Shown: in pieces, positions 33,401 through 44,900 of the stretch | Layout of the letters: the number at the start of each line of letters is the position of its first letter | How positions within the stretch are numbered: the stretch's first letter is position 1 | Assembly: GCA_007258455.2 (NCBI GenBank) | Contig: VDFB02358134.1 | Location: 216,303,565 to 216,367,564, forward strand | Length of the DNA stretch: 64,000 nucleotides | Direction: 5' to 3' | Source: Sequoia sempervirens | Lineage: Eukaryota > Streptophyta > Pinopsida > Cupressales > Cupressaceae | Notes under the pieces: model-generated | Databases searched by the model: none | What the model was told of the DNA's origin: nothing | What the model saw: only the letters and a program-made list of their open reading frames with translations | Position numbers and translations under genes: made by a program

Positions 33401-36400
33401 CCTTAGCATCATTTTCATCGGCCAAGTTTGGAGAAAAAAGGCTCTACTCAAGCCACCTTGGGAACTAGGGTTTGAGATTGTTTTATGCATTTTCTAGTTG
33501 ATTCCTCCTTTTCTTGGGGTCAAAATCCTTCTACAACTCTATGGTAAGTTGTTTTTTTATCATTTTGTGGCACTTTGACTCCATTTTGAAGGGGCTTTGA
33601 GGCCTCTTGGCCACGGCCTCTGTAGTTTTTCTAACTCATTTCCTTGTGCTTCTTTTCTCTGTTGAATCCTCTACTTCGAGCCATGATGGAGAGCTTGAAT
33701 TTGAGTTTATGAAAGACATGGTGTGTGGGCTTTTGGTGTTTTCCTCTTCACACAAACACTAGGGTAAGCTTTATGTTCTCATTCTTGTGCATTTCCATCT
33801 TAAATAAGCTCGATTCGAGCATTATTTAAAAGAAAAAGGTAGTCTTCTATGTGGAAAAAGAACAAAATGTTCACTCCTCTACATAGGCCACGACCATACC
33901 ATGTTTATTTTATTCATTTTCTACAAAAAAATTGGTTTTGGGATTGACCCATGATAGAAAAAAGAAGAAATTTGTGATGGAAAACACTTTATGCATTCTT
34001 TTTCCATTTTATGGGTTTCTAAAACCCTCCATGGCCACAACCATTCATGTTGCTCCAATTTTCTAAGAGCTCAGGAACTTACACAAGCTCGAACCCTTTT
34101 AATATTACTTCGTATTTGAATCATTTGGAACAAAACCCAAGTGGGTTTGTACTTCTATGAAGAAGAATTCCTCTCCCAAGCCGTGGTTACAAGAATACAA
34201 ACTGGGTTTTCTTTTAGAACTTTGTGTAACTTAGAACTCTTTTCCATTTTCTATATATGCAGAATATAGTATTGTTCTTCATTTTTTCTTGAAATGAAAT
34301 AAAAACAAATTCCTCTTTGAGCAAGGCTAAGGCTTCAAACTTTTCTAGGTTTTGCATTTTTGAATGAGAAAACATTATTGTTCATTTTATTTTGAAAATC
34401 CTAGCTTCATAGCATTTGTCCATTTTCTTTTGAAAAACAAAATGGCTTCATCTTCTTCATGCATATAACTATAGCTTATTTTTCTCTTTGTTTCCAGAAA
34501 TACCATTTTGCTCCAATGGGGCTTTCCTTTCAAAGGAACTTGCTGGGTATTTTCCATTTGTATTTCCTCAACACAAATAATCATTTTCTTTTGTTATGTG
34601 CCTGCATTCTTTCAGTTCCACCATTTGTTTTCAAAAATAAAACAATGCAGCTCCTTTAGCATTAGTATTCTTTACTATCATGGCTTTTGAATGCATACAC
34701 TGGCCATTTATTACTTGTTTCCCATTTAGAAATATATATGGTTACATATGGCTGCATCTTATTTTCATTCTCTTGCTGTATGAAACACACATAGAAAAAC
34801 TCTCCACTTACACCTAAATGCATTGCATGAGCAATGGTAGCTTTAATGGTGATGCCTCTATTCTATTTATTTACTTCTTGCAATGCTTGTATTCGGCCAA
34901 CGTGATGCATTTGTAGGTCATGACAATCCCATTGTTGTTTGTAGCCATTTATTTATGAGCACTTTGAAGCTTTGATACTGTAGGTTGAAACCCTTTTGCA
35001 TTCAAAAAATGTACTTAAATTTTTCACTCTTTACCACAGTTTCATTCATATAGAACAATGTAATGCAACTGAACTTGAGTTCCATGCTTAAATTCACTTC
35101 AGTGATGTTGTTGTTTGCTTCATTCAACTCAAACCTTTTGTGCACTGTATCCACAATTTACAATAGCTTGTTTCCCCTTCATCCCTTGGCTTTCATATTT
35201 CATTTGCAACCACTTGTACCTCCATTGCTTGATAGAAACAATGTCTTCTTTGCACTCTTCATGCATTTTTATCTTTCCTTGGATAGCTATAGTTGGTATG
35301 ATCCTTGATCTTTAATGTGTGGAAGATTTTTAAATAAGTGACACTTGATGATGATGCTTTGAAGCTTCTCCAATTGCTTCAGTTGCCACTCTTTATTTGT
35401 AGTTTGGCATTGTGTATGCCTGTTCACTATCATTCTAGGGAAATGAATCACTTGCTACCCTATCAATGTGAACATCATGTTAATGAAACATGGCAGTAAT
35501 GTAATGTTGTAGCAGCACTTAGAACTTGAAACATTTTCATGCAAACATAAATATCTGATGAAAAGATAGTGCATTTTTGTTTTACATAATTTGAGCATTT
35601 GAGAAAGATTCCTTGCTCATATGTGATCTTCATCTTCACTTTGCATTTTGAATTTGATGGTCATGTATGGGTAATGAATCAACCTTTCTTGTATTGCTTT
35701 ATGAGCTTATCCTTTAGTTGAATGGTCCATCTTGACACTGTGAATGTGTCTATTTCCTTAAAGCCCCTCTTGAAATCAAGGGGCAACATCCTAAGCTCAA
35801 CCCTTGTGGGAGCCAATTTTCACACCACATGCTATTATGTCTTCAAAGCATATCAACAACATGAATTTTCCTATACCTGCATAGTGAAAAAACACGTTCG
35901 ATTAAAAAACAAATAATTTCAATGTTCCTATGATGTTTCATCTCTTTTGTTCCTTTTTCACACTTTTGGCATTTCATTAACTGATTCAATGCACCACAAG
36001 CAATGTTCTATATTACTATTGATAGATCATATAGGAGGATTCATAACCCGAGCTCTAACAAAGCTTTCTCAATCATATACAGGTTCACTTGGAGAACATG
36101 AGCAAGGAGGGAGAAACAACAACAAAGACAACTTGAAGAAACCTTAGGAAATGACTGCTATGTTTCTTCTTATGTGTTCCTTTCTTTCTTTTATCTTTAG
36201 TAGCATAGTGCATTACTTGTGTTCTATTGACTCAGGTATTCCCATGGTTTGTGTGGGACACTTGATCTTCCTTTCCATCCCAATGAATATGAAAACAACA
36301 TTAGTGCAATCTTGTTCAATTATGTACCTTTCTTTTTCAAAAATGTATGAAACATTATGGAATGGATAAATCAATACAAAATGAAAGCACTTTTCTTTAT

Positions 36401-36699
36401 ATCTCATGCAACCTCTTATGTTGTAAATCATGAATGGAAAAATGAAACACATTGCACACTTAAACTAAACAACTCTTCTAAACTCGAATACATTCAATGG
36501 TTTAAGAAACTACATAAATGAATTGAAATTTTTCCACCTTAAAATGAACTTGAATTAATCAACTCTGTCAATTTGAGTTGTTGTGAAAAATTGATAACAA
36601 TTATCACAATACAAAGACCTCAAAATGACGTTTCTAGAGTTTTTTGAATCACACACTATTGACAATGTTCCATGAAAGGATAATCTACATGTATATGCA
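33401..36699. other. Unassigned AT-rich stretch; no gene seen
   Basis: T-rich sequence with short open frames only (for example 34459-34659, 35063-35308, 35947-36147), none with a motif I can name. It may hold the end of A's LTR and the decayed body of another element whose integrase is at 36700. Confidence 0.5.
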
Positions 36700-37617
36700 A
36701 TGGCAAGTGTTGTTTCCCTTGTTTCTCTTGAAGTTTCTTCCACGAACTTCACATTCATTATCCACACTCTCACAAAACCATCAATAAATGAAAATATGAA
36801 GGAAACATTAGTTACCAATATTGAAGCCTCTAGTGAATGGTATACATTGATATTCAATTATCTGAAAGAAGGTACCTTTCTTGAACCAACTACCAAGAAC
36901 ACTAGATCTCGTGTTTAGAAACTTACAACTCGATACATAATCATGGAAGATGTATTATATAGGTGGTCATTTAATCGTCTATTTCTTAGATGCCTTAAAC
37001 AATCTGAAATCCCTATAGCCCTTGAAGAAGCTCATGTAGGTACTTGTGGGGGCCATTTCAGAGGAATATTGTTAGTTCAAAATTTAATCTACATAGGATA
37101 TTATTGGAAAAACATGGAACAAGATCACTTTGATCATGTTAAGAAATGTCATAAATTTCAAGAGCATAACAATTCGATTCACACTCCTACTTCTGAACTT
37201 CAAGGCCAATTTCCTATTTGGCCATTTTCAATGTGGGGTTAGGATCTTATTGGAAATATTTCTCCTTATTCTTCTTCAGGACATACATTTATAATCATTG
37301 CTACAGATTATTTCATGAAATGGGTAGAGGAAATTCCTCTTCGCTCCATGACTACTAATGTAATCTATCATTTTATCTTGGAAAACATTATTAATCGATT
37401 TGGTCTTCCTTCCACTTTAGTTTTAGATAATGCGACACCATTTAAGAATAATGAAGTGAAGAAATTTTTGAAAAAAATTCACATTCAACATCATTTTACC
37501 ACACCTTATTACCCACAATATAATGGTCAAGCAAAAGCAACAAACAAAACAATTAAACAAAGCTTATGTAAAACAATTAGTAAACATAACAAGGATTAGC
37601 ACACTCAACTCTCTTAT
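36700..37617 (+). pseudogene. Gypsy integrase fragment with lost catalytic glutamate
   Basis: One frame of about 306 codons with stops at 36916, 37240 and 37597. It begins with a pre-integrase linker (EWYTLIFNYLKEGTFLE), then the zinc domain EAHVGTCGGHFRG, GYYWKNMEQD and CHKF (second cysteine lost), then DLIGNISPYSSSGHTF and LVLDNATPFKNNEV with both aspartates. At the third catalytic position the sequence is GQAKATNK where the family has GQAEA, so glutamate has become lysine. The fragment is cut by the copia LTR at 37618. Related to the integrase of Tat-type elements such as D. No RT is attached. Confidence 0.8.
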
Positions 37618-39228
37618 TGTTGAAAGTATGATAATGATGTGGTCATTGATGTCAATAGTATGGATATTTTTGGAAAGTGTTGGTGTTTTCATTAATGTTG
37701 TCAGTGTTGGTGCTAGTGTAGACATGTTGTGGTTTGATGTCACATTGATGTCAATCCCTAGTGTGTGGAGATTGTTGGAGTTTTTAGAGAGGGTTGCACT
37801 ATGTTGTCATCTATATTTTGGTTATATTGAAAAGTGTTTATGGTATTGAGAAATTTTTTCAGGTGTTATAGATATTTTGAGGGGATGTTTGTGGTGTTTT
37901 TGATGTAGTTGGTTCACTTGGTTTCCAAGTGCTTTTGAGAAAATTTGGATAAAAGAGTGTGCATGGTGATAGAGGTGTGTTCAGTGTTATGCTCCAAATT
38001 TCTTCATGGTTGAAGATATTCTTGTGTTATTTGGATGTGATGATCAAATGTGTTCAAAAGTGTTATATCCAAAATTTTAGGTTATGGATTGTGTGGTAGT
38101 GGAAGTTGTGTTTGACAACGTGTTTTCCTATGAAGAAGGTTGTTTGGGAAAAATGGAATTGCTTCACATTTCTCCATGTTGTTGTTTCTTGTCTTGCAGA
38201 TTTGGGAATGTGCCAATATTTTTTATACCTACCTTCCCTTGGAGTGTTGAGTTTTGAGTTGCTTTGTAAGCTTGGTTCTAGTGGTAGTAGTAGTGGTTCT
38301 GGATATTTTGATGATGTGGAATATTTTGGAATGTTGTGGAGTGCTTCTACATGGTCTGTGTGGTGTTTTTTGGACCTGGAGAGATGTGTATGTGGTTGCT
38401 TTTTAGTGTTAGTGTAGGTTTAGATGACCTAAAATGCTAGCGCTAATTGTAGAGGTTGTTTGTTGTTTGTAGAAGTGTGGTGAAGTGTGTCGATGTAGAT
38501 TTGGGTCCTAGTTAACCTTTGGTGTGGTCTACCTTCACTTATTTCCACCATAAAAGTGTTTATTGCTGACCTATTTGGTGTTGCACATTTGAGGTGCATA
38601 CGTTTCACTGAGACTGACCCAATTAAAATTATTTAGTTTACAAATGGTATAAATACAAGGTGATTTTTTGGAGATAAGTGTGGCAAGTGTAAAGGTGTTA
38701 AGAGACGTGAATGTAATCAAGTGTGGTGATCTGAGTGTGAGCTTAAATTCCTATGACTTCAGATGCAGTGAGTAGAATGTGTCTATATTTTCAGTGTTCC
38801 TGAAGTTGTTGGAGGCAGTGAGCCAAAGGTTGTGGATGGTGCAAAGTTGTAGTGGTGTTTTTTTCCTATTTCTCTAAGATAGTGAATCTCTCTATAATAG
38901 TCTTCTTCCTTTCTTCTTTCTTCTTTCTTCTAAATAGTGAATCCTTTGGGTAGTGAGCCCTTGGTAATGAGACTTTCTTCTCTTTTGGGTAGTAATCCTA
39001 TTGTATTGGTGTTGTTATTCATATATATGTGATCTAATCCTCATTGCGGTTTTCCCTAATTATAGTTTTCCACATAAATTTGGTGTTCTCTTGTGTATGG
39101 TGTTATTGTGTTGATATTTCATATGTTTACTTTCTATTGATGCTTAATGAAGATCTAAAAGTTAATAAGGGTTTGATGTTTTAATGTACAACTGATTCAC
39201 CCTTCTCAGTTTTCTTGTGTGTCAAACA
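37618..39228 (+). repeat. Copia 5' LTR
   Basis: 1611 bp, from TGTTGAAAG to GTCAAACA. A (CTT)n-rich run at 38902-38935 and ACTGATTCACCCTTCTCAG near the end; the latter recurs in the other copia LTRs of the window as a family mark. A 103-codon frame at 38106-38417 is LTR sequence. Confidence 0.8.
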
Positions 39229-39230
39229 AT

Positions 39231-39241
39231 TGGTATTCAAG
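39231..39241 (+). promoter_or_regulatory. Copia primer-binding site
   Basis: TGGTATTCAAG, two bases after the LTR; a decayed form of the initiator tRNA-Met site. Confidence 0.65.
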
Positions 39242-39285
39242 TAATGGTTTTGTGGAAGAAGCTTAACCTCTTGAGGTAGATCCAG

Positions 39286-40130
39286 ATGGCACGCAAGAAG
39301 GGTGTCAAAGCTCCTATGTTTGACAAAATGAATTATGCTTACTAGAAAGCCATATGGAATCATTTCTTGTTTCTCTAGGTTTTGGTGTTTGGAGTTCAAT
39401 TGAAATTGGATATTCTATGCCAACTATTGGTCCGACAAGTGATGATGAGATCAAAGATTATGAGAATAATGGAAAAGTAAGAAATGCTATCCTGAGTGGT
39501 CTTTCTAATTCTAAACTTGGAAAAATGATAAGTCTTAAAATTGCTAAAGAGGTATGAGTAAAATTGTAGAGCATTTATGAAGGAGATGATAAGGTCAAGT
39601 AAGCAAAGGTGCAAAACTACAAAGCCAAATTCGAAAACCTAAGGATGTCAGAAGATGAATAAATTACAACCTACATGCTCAAAGTGGATGAAGTTGTTAA
39701 TGCCATCAATGATCTTGGTGGTAAACTAGAAGAAAGTGAAGTTGTGAAAAAGGTATTAAGAACTCTTCCTAAATTATATAGTTCTAATTTTTTTTCTATT
39801 GAGGAAGCTCAAGATTTAGATCAATATTCTAGAGATTAGATGTTTGGTTCTTTACTTTATTTTGAATTGAGAGAGTTTGGTAAAGATGTTACAAATAAAT
39901 AAACTTCCTTTAAAGTTAGTAAGACAAAGAAGGGTGATGAATCAGATTTGGATGATCTTGATGAGGTGGAAGCAAGTTTTATAATGAGATTGAAATATGG
40001 CACTGGTAAATACAAAGGTAAGTTACCCTTTAAGTGTTTCAATTGTGGAAACATAGGTCATTATGCTTCTAAATATCCAATCAAAGTTACAAATGAAAAA
40101 AAAGGATCATAAAGGTAAATCAGTTAAGAA
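39286..40130 (+). pseudogene. Copia gag (broken)
   Basis: The ATG at 39286 opens MARKKGVKAPMFDKMNYAYW, the typical start of copia gag, but in-frame stops and a frameshift follow within 40 codons. Further on are SEDE.ITTYMLKVDEVVNAI and VVKKVLRTLPKLY, the C-terminal half of the copia gag domain. A zinc knuckle at about 40036-40080 reads CFNCGNIGHYASKY; the fourth ligand, normally cysteine, is tyrosine. Gag would form the particle. Confidence 0.8.
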
Positions 40131-40900
40131 GGGTTACTATGTTGAAAAAGACAATGGTGTATCTAATAATGAGGAATCAGACTATCTTAATGATGATAGT
40201 GATGAATTCTTGTTTGTGGCTTTAAATGTTGGAACTAATTTTACTAATCCTAAAATATGTGTGAAGGAAAATGCTCTAGAAATAGGTCAAAATATTGAAG
40301 GAACTATGGTGTCTGCTTCTCATGCAAGAGAGGAGAAGAATTACTAGATAATTGATAGTGGATGCTCAAATCATATGACAGGTGATAAGAATAATTTTTA
40401 AACTTCAAAAGTATGATGGTGGTCTTGTTAAGTTTGGTGATGATACATCTGCTAAGATCTGTGGAAAAGGTTCAATTAATTTTGATGATAAGCATAAAAA
40501 GGATGATGTTATTTATGTCAAGGGTCTCCAACATAATCTTATTAGTGTAGGAAAAATATGTAGCAAAGGATACAATTTGGTGTTTCAGGATGATGGTTGT
40601 GAAATCCAAAAAAGAAGATCTAAAACTTTGGTTGCTACAAGAATAATGACAAAATTTAATGTTAATAAACTCAAAGGTGGTGGTGTTAAGTGCTTTATGT
40701 CTCAAATTAATAAAATTTGGCTATGGAATATAAGAATGGGTCACATCAATTTTGATAACCTAGTGAAGATCAAATCTACTAATTCTATGAGAGATTTGTC
40801 AAGGATTATAAAGCCTATCAATGCAATCTGCAAGGAATATCAGTTTGGAATCAGACAAAGTAGAGGTTCAAGACTAAAGAATATTCTACCGTAGGACCTT
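40131..40900 (+). pseudogene. Copia protease and pre-integrase zinc region (broken)
   Basis: Protease active site IIDSGCSNHMTGD at about 40350-40385, with the catalytic DSG intact. Downstream KYDGGLVKFGDDT and VIYVKGLQHNLISVGKICSK are the usual copia protease tail. The pre-integrase part has LWNIRMGHINFDNL, where the family has a first histidine after W, and CKEYQFG, where the second cysteine is missing; two of four zinc ligands are lost. The open stretch 40382-40894 covers most of it. Confidence 0.8.
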
Positions 40901-41697
40901 TGGAGTTGGTGCATACAAACCTATGTGGACCTACTAGAATAAGAAGCTCTCATGGTGACAAATATTTTATATTTTTGATTGATGATTATTATAGAATGAC
41001 TTGGGTAATATTTCTCAAAGAGAAATCATAAGCTCTAGATAATTTTAAGGCTTTTAAATCTATGGTTGAGAATGAAATGGATCTAAAAATCAAGTGTTTG
41101 AGATCTGGGTGGTGAATTTACTTGAAATGAGTAATATTTTTTATGAAGATCATGGAATAAAGAGACAATTATCACCCCCTAGAACTCCTCAATAGAATGG
41201 AGTTATGGAGAGGAAGAATAGAACAATTCAAGAGGAAACACAGACTATGATGAAAGAAGAAAATATATTGGATGTCTATTGGATAGAAGCTATTCATATT
41301 GTAGTATACATACTTAATAGAGGACAAGAAAGAGTGAATATTTCAAAGACTCCTTATGAGTTATGGTATGGTAAACCTCCTATTGTGAAATATTTTAGAG
41401 TGTTTAGAAGTAAATTCTATATCATGAGAGATGAATAAAAAATTAGGAAAGTTTGGTGCAAGATCTGATGAAGGAATCTTCCTTGGATACTCTAGAAAGA
41501 CCAAAGCATATCAGTGCTACAATAAAAGGTTGAAGAAGATTATTGAAAGTGCAAGAGTCAAAGTGGATGAAGAACCACACCAGATTTCTGTGTTGATAGA
41601 AGGATATGAATCTTATGAACCCCCTTGTCATGAAGAATAAAAATATGAAGAGAAAGAAAAAGAGATGAAAATTGAAGTGAAAGAAGCTCTAGAAAAG
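40901..41697 (+). pseudogene. Copia integrase core and C terminus (broken)
   Basis: Starts LELVHTNLCGP, where the first catalytic aspartate (HTDLCGP in the family) is asparagine. FLIDDYYRMTWVIFLKEK and GVMERKNRTIQE follow, the latter with the catalytic glutamate. Then YILNRGQERVNISKTPYELW and GKFGARSDEGIFLGYS, the C-terminal integrase module. The sequence ends in a Lys/Glu-rich linker at 41697, just before RT would begin. Several frameshifts. Confidence 0.8.
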
Positions 41698-43048
41698 TGT
41701 TGAACACCTGAAATACTGAGGGGGGGGGAGTGAATCAGTATTATCTAAAACCATTTAAACATTTAAGCATTCATTCCACACATCATATTCAAATTGCAAT
41801 AAGGAAAGAAACCATGAAAGTAATCATCAAATTACATAACACATGAACACTAGATATTTATGTGGAAAACCTAATAAAGGGAAAAAACATGGCGAGGATT
41901 AGCTCACAATATATTATAACTGGTTACAAGATGTTATAAAAAGGATCACTACCAGGTGGACTCACTATCTGGTGGACTCAATACCCATAAAAAGAAAGAA
42001 AGATAAAAGAAAAAGGGGTGACACACTGCCAAGATCTAAATTGCTAAAAATGCATCTATAATAAGCAAAAAATGTAGTTCCATTGAAACTCAAAACACTG
42101 AAGCAACACACTTCATACTAATCTGCTCTAACACTTTATTTTGATCTTCATTCACATCACATTCACACTCTAATTACTAGTAATTCACACACACAACTTA
42201 ATCATCATCCTCATCACTCTCCAATACCAAAATGATCTTACACTTACATCCATTTCATTCACAACCACCTACAACGTCAATTAGGTCAACCTAATTAGAT
42301 GTAGCATGCAAAACAATAACTTGTCGGGTCAAGATCAAACCATACACATTTTTAAAAGAACAAAAAAACTTGTAATACATCCAAATAGGTTGGAATGGAC
42401 CTATAAAAGCTCCCACATAACTGATCAACACTTATTTTAACTTCGCATGACTCCAAACTTTGTCAGGTTGAAACCGCTAGTGAGACAACACTAAAATACA
42501 CTAACTGATTATCCAAAAACTAACATGTGGACCTCTAAAACACACACACTTGAAATAAACATCCTGATAACACCTATAAAAACTCCCACATAACCAAATA
42601 TGCTTCTATAATGGGATGCGAAACAATCCAAATATGCACTTTATATTGGTTAAATTGTCACTAGAAAACTTGATATTCTGTCAATCATAACTTTTGCACT
42701 AGAGGACATAAGGACATGAAAATTTTGATTTAATTTCCTCAAACACACACCATTTATACCTTAGAACTGTAGACCAAAATACTTCAAGACAAACAAATGC
42801 AAACTAGAAAACTGATGCTTTGTACACTTAAAAACTATGTTCTGACACTTATCCATATAACCAACATATCTACCTTACACTAGAGCAAAACATCTACATA
42901 TATATGTTGAATTACCATCTCCATACTCACTCATGCTTCACCAATAAAACAAAAATGTTGACATAAATGACAATAGTATATATGCTCATGTTCCCATGCT
43001 CATGTTGCCAATAGCCATATCATAGACAATCTCCTCAAACTTCCAACA
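41698..43048 (-). repeat. Copia 3' LTR
   Basis: 1351 bp. On the minus strand it begins TGTTGGAAGTTTGAGG and ends with CTGATTCACTCCCCCCC, then GTTCAACA. The same CTGATTCACC family mark as the LTRs at 37618 and 47380. Confidence 0.8.
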
Positions 43049-43060
43049 ATCTCCCCCTTT
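43049..43060 (-). promoter_or_regulatory. Copia polypurine tract
   Basis: AAAGGGGGAGAT on the minus strand, directly upstream of the LTR start TGTTGG. Confidence 0.85.
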
Positions 43061-43389
43061 GTTATTGATGGAACCATGCATCAATTCTTCTCCATGCATT
43101 CTCCAAACTACTCTCCTCAACAAAAAATTTCTCCCTCTTTGACATCAATGGTAAAGGGTGCATGCATATTTCCTGTTCTTTGCTCCCCTTTAACATCATT
43201 CACATATACTTGCTCTTCTTTTTCCTTCTCCCCCTTTCATATATATATATATAAGAGTAACAGATTCCTTCAAAAATCTAACCAACTCCCCCTAACAGTG
43301 TTATCCATCAAAAACTTGCACTACTATCTTCCGCATATATACAACAAAATATGAAATGCATAAATAGAAAATAAATATATACAGATCAA

Positions 43390-44218
43390 TCGGAAGAAGT
43401 GTATAACACTTGCAATTTTGCAAGGGGTGCCTCCTAATCTTTCTTACTATCTTCCCAACCTTTCTTTACTAGTCCAAGAATGTGGTTCATAGTCTCAAAC
43501 TCCATGAGTATTTCTTCTCCATCATCTAGAGTACTAGGTATTGGATTCAACATCATTGATTTCTCTGTATTAATCAGAGCACTAGATATACATGTGAACT
43601 TTGCAGTCACTAGGTCTCTAAACTATCCAAACTGCACTATAATCTTTTCCTTCTATTCTTGTATTTGGAATAAATGTTCATGAAAATTTTCAATTGCTAA
43701 TCTTGTAGATCCATCTACATAATTTCTTAGATCATATGCACTAGATGCCTTGTCAATTTGTGCCTCAATGGAATCCATCTCAACCTTTATGTTTTTGGTG
43801 GAGCTAGGCCACTTCAAGAAAAACTAAAATAAATCCTTGACCTCTTCAACAAAATTCTACACCTCTTTCAGGATTTTATATAATTTTCCATGTGCAATGG
43901 CACATTTATCTATTATTTTTTCCAACCTTCTATCATTCACCTTCTTATTGACCTCCTTCTCTAACTTCTCTTAAGGCCACTAGAATACTCTTTAAAAGAA
44001 TCATGTAAAAGTTTCAAATTGTGTGCACCAGATAAAGAATTATCAATACTTACACTGAGAATACTCTCCTGCAACACCTTCACTACTTCATCTATCAGCT
44101 CCACACTCTTTTGATGTGTTTCTAAAATTTCTTTTCTAGAGGAGGTGTGGAATGCATCTCCTAGATATAACATGTACAAGGGGGACATCTTTTCCATATC
44201 TACTTTCCCATGTTGCAT
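43390..44218 (-). pseudogene. Extra ORF after copia pol: coiled-coil protein (broken)
   Basis: A helical, Lys/Glu-rich protein of about 270 residues broken by several stops. The open part (43961-44218) reads HQKSVELIDEVVKVLQESIL and LHDSFKEYSSGLKR. Farther on are RRLEKIIDKCAIAHGKLYKI, VEMDSIEAQIDKASSAYDLR and LNPIPSTLDDGEEILMEFET. It is preceded by no start that I can fix because the element is cut at 44243. No membrane segment or signal peptide is visible, so I would not call it envelope-like. Function unknown; I do not recognise the family. Confidence 0.5.
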
Positions 44219-44242
44219 TGGAATTTGTAATAACTGGGAAAA

Positions 44243-44800
44243 TGTAATGTCCCCTTTTCTAAAAATAACAGTTACTATTTTTAGTAAACTTGGTTTTCAA
44301 AGTTGCCAATCAGGAGATGCAGATAAATCAGGTAATTTAGAGTTGCATGAAAAAATTAGTAAATCAATTTTGGGGGATAAATTAATATTTATTTTTAATT
44401 TATGTTGGAGCATGTTTTGGATAAAAAATTGGACTTAATTGCTTTTGACAATAGCTGTCATAAAAGAAAATGTTTTTGAGAAATGGCTAATTTATTGGAG
44501 GCAATTTTGGAAAAAGAGTTACAAAATCATGAGAGGAAAGATTCCTTCCACCTTGGAATTAATTTTTGGTGTTCAAGAAGCTTCTTGAAGAAGGAAACTC
44601 ATATAAAATACAATTTATTACTTTTTTGGAATTATTCCTGCATATTTTCCTTCACGGGTTTTTGTATTCTTCTGAGGCTAGGAAACCAAAGAATAAAGAA
44701 TATCTGAGGCTTGTAAACCAAAGAGATTGAGGCTTGAAGGCATGGGTTCTGGTAGAATTTCAAACAGGAATTGCCAATGTGCTGAATAGTTGAAGTTTAT
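44243..44800 (+). repeat. Start of another LTR, running into the assembly gap
   Basis: TGTAATGTCCCC begins a new block in which the copia ORF stops. It has LTR-like composition, no coding motif, and ends at the gap, so its strand and family cannot be settled. Confidence 0.4.
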
Positions 44801-44900
44801 NNNNNNNNNNNNNNNNNNNNNNNNNNNNNNNNNNNNNNNNNNNNNNNNNNNNNNNNNNNNNNNNNNNNNNNNNNNNNNNNNNNNNNNNNNNNNNNNNNNN
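44801..44900. other. Assembly gap (100 N)
   Basis: Exactly 100 unknown bases. A round 100 is often a placeholder, so the true distance is not known. Confidence 0.95.

Larger units (their letters stand above)
37618..41697 (+). mobile_element. Ty1/copia element, truncated in RT
   Basis: 5' LTR, primer-binding site, gag, protease and integrase in copia order on the plus strand. The element stops at about 41697, where the LTR of the next element begins; RT and RNase H are missing. It interrupts the gypsy integrase at 37617. Many stops and frameshifts. Confidence 0.85.
41698..44242 (-). mobile_element. Minus-strand copia element, 3' end with an extra ORF
   Basis: A 3' LTR (41698-43048), polypurine tract (43049-43060) and then a decayed coiled-coil ORF in the position after pol. 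The rest of the element is cut off at 44243 by another LTR start. The extra ORF between pol and the 3' LTR places it with copia elements that carry a third gene. Confidence 0.7.

Noticed and set aside
33401..36699. A host gene in the unassigned stretch
   Set aside because: Only short frames, no splice-consistent coding pattern, no recognisable domain.
43961..44218. Envelope-like protein in the copia element
   Set aside because: No signal peptide or membrane segment visible; only coiled-coil character.
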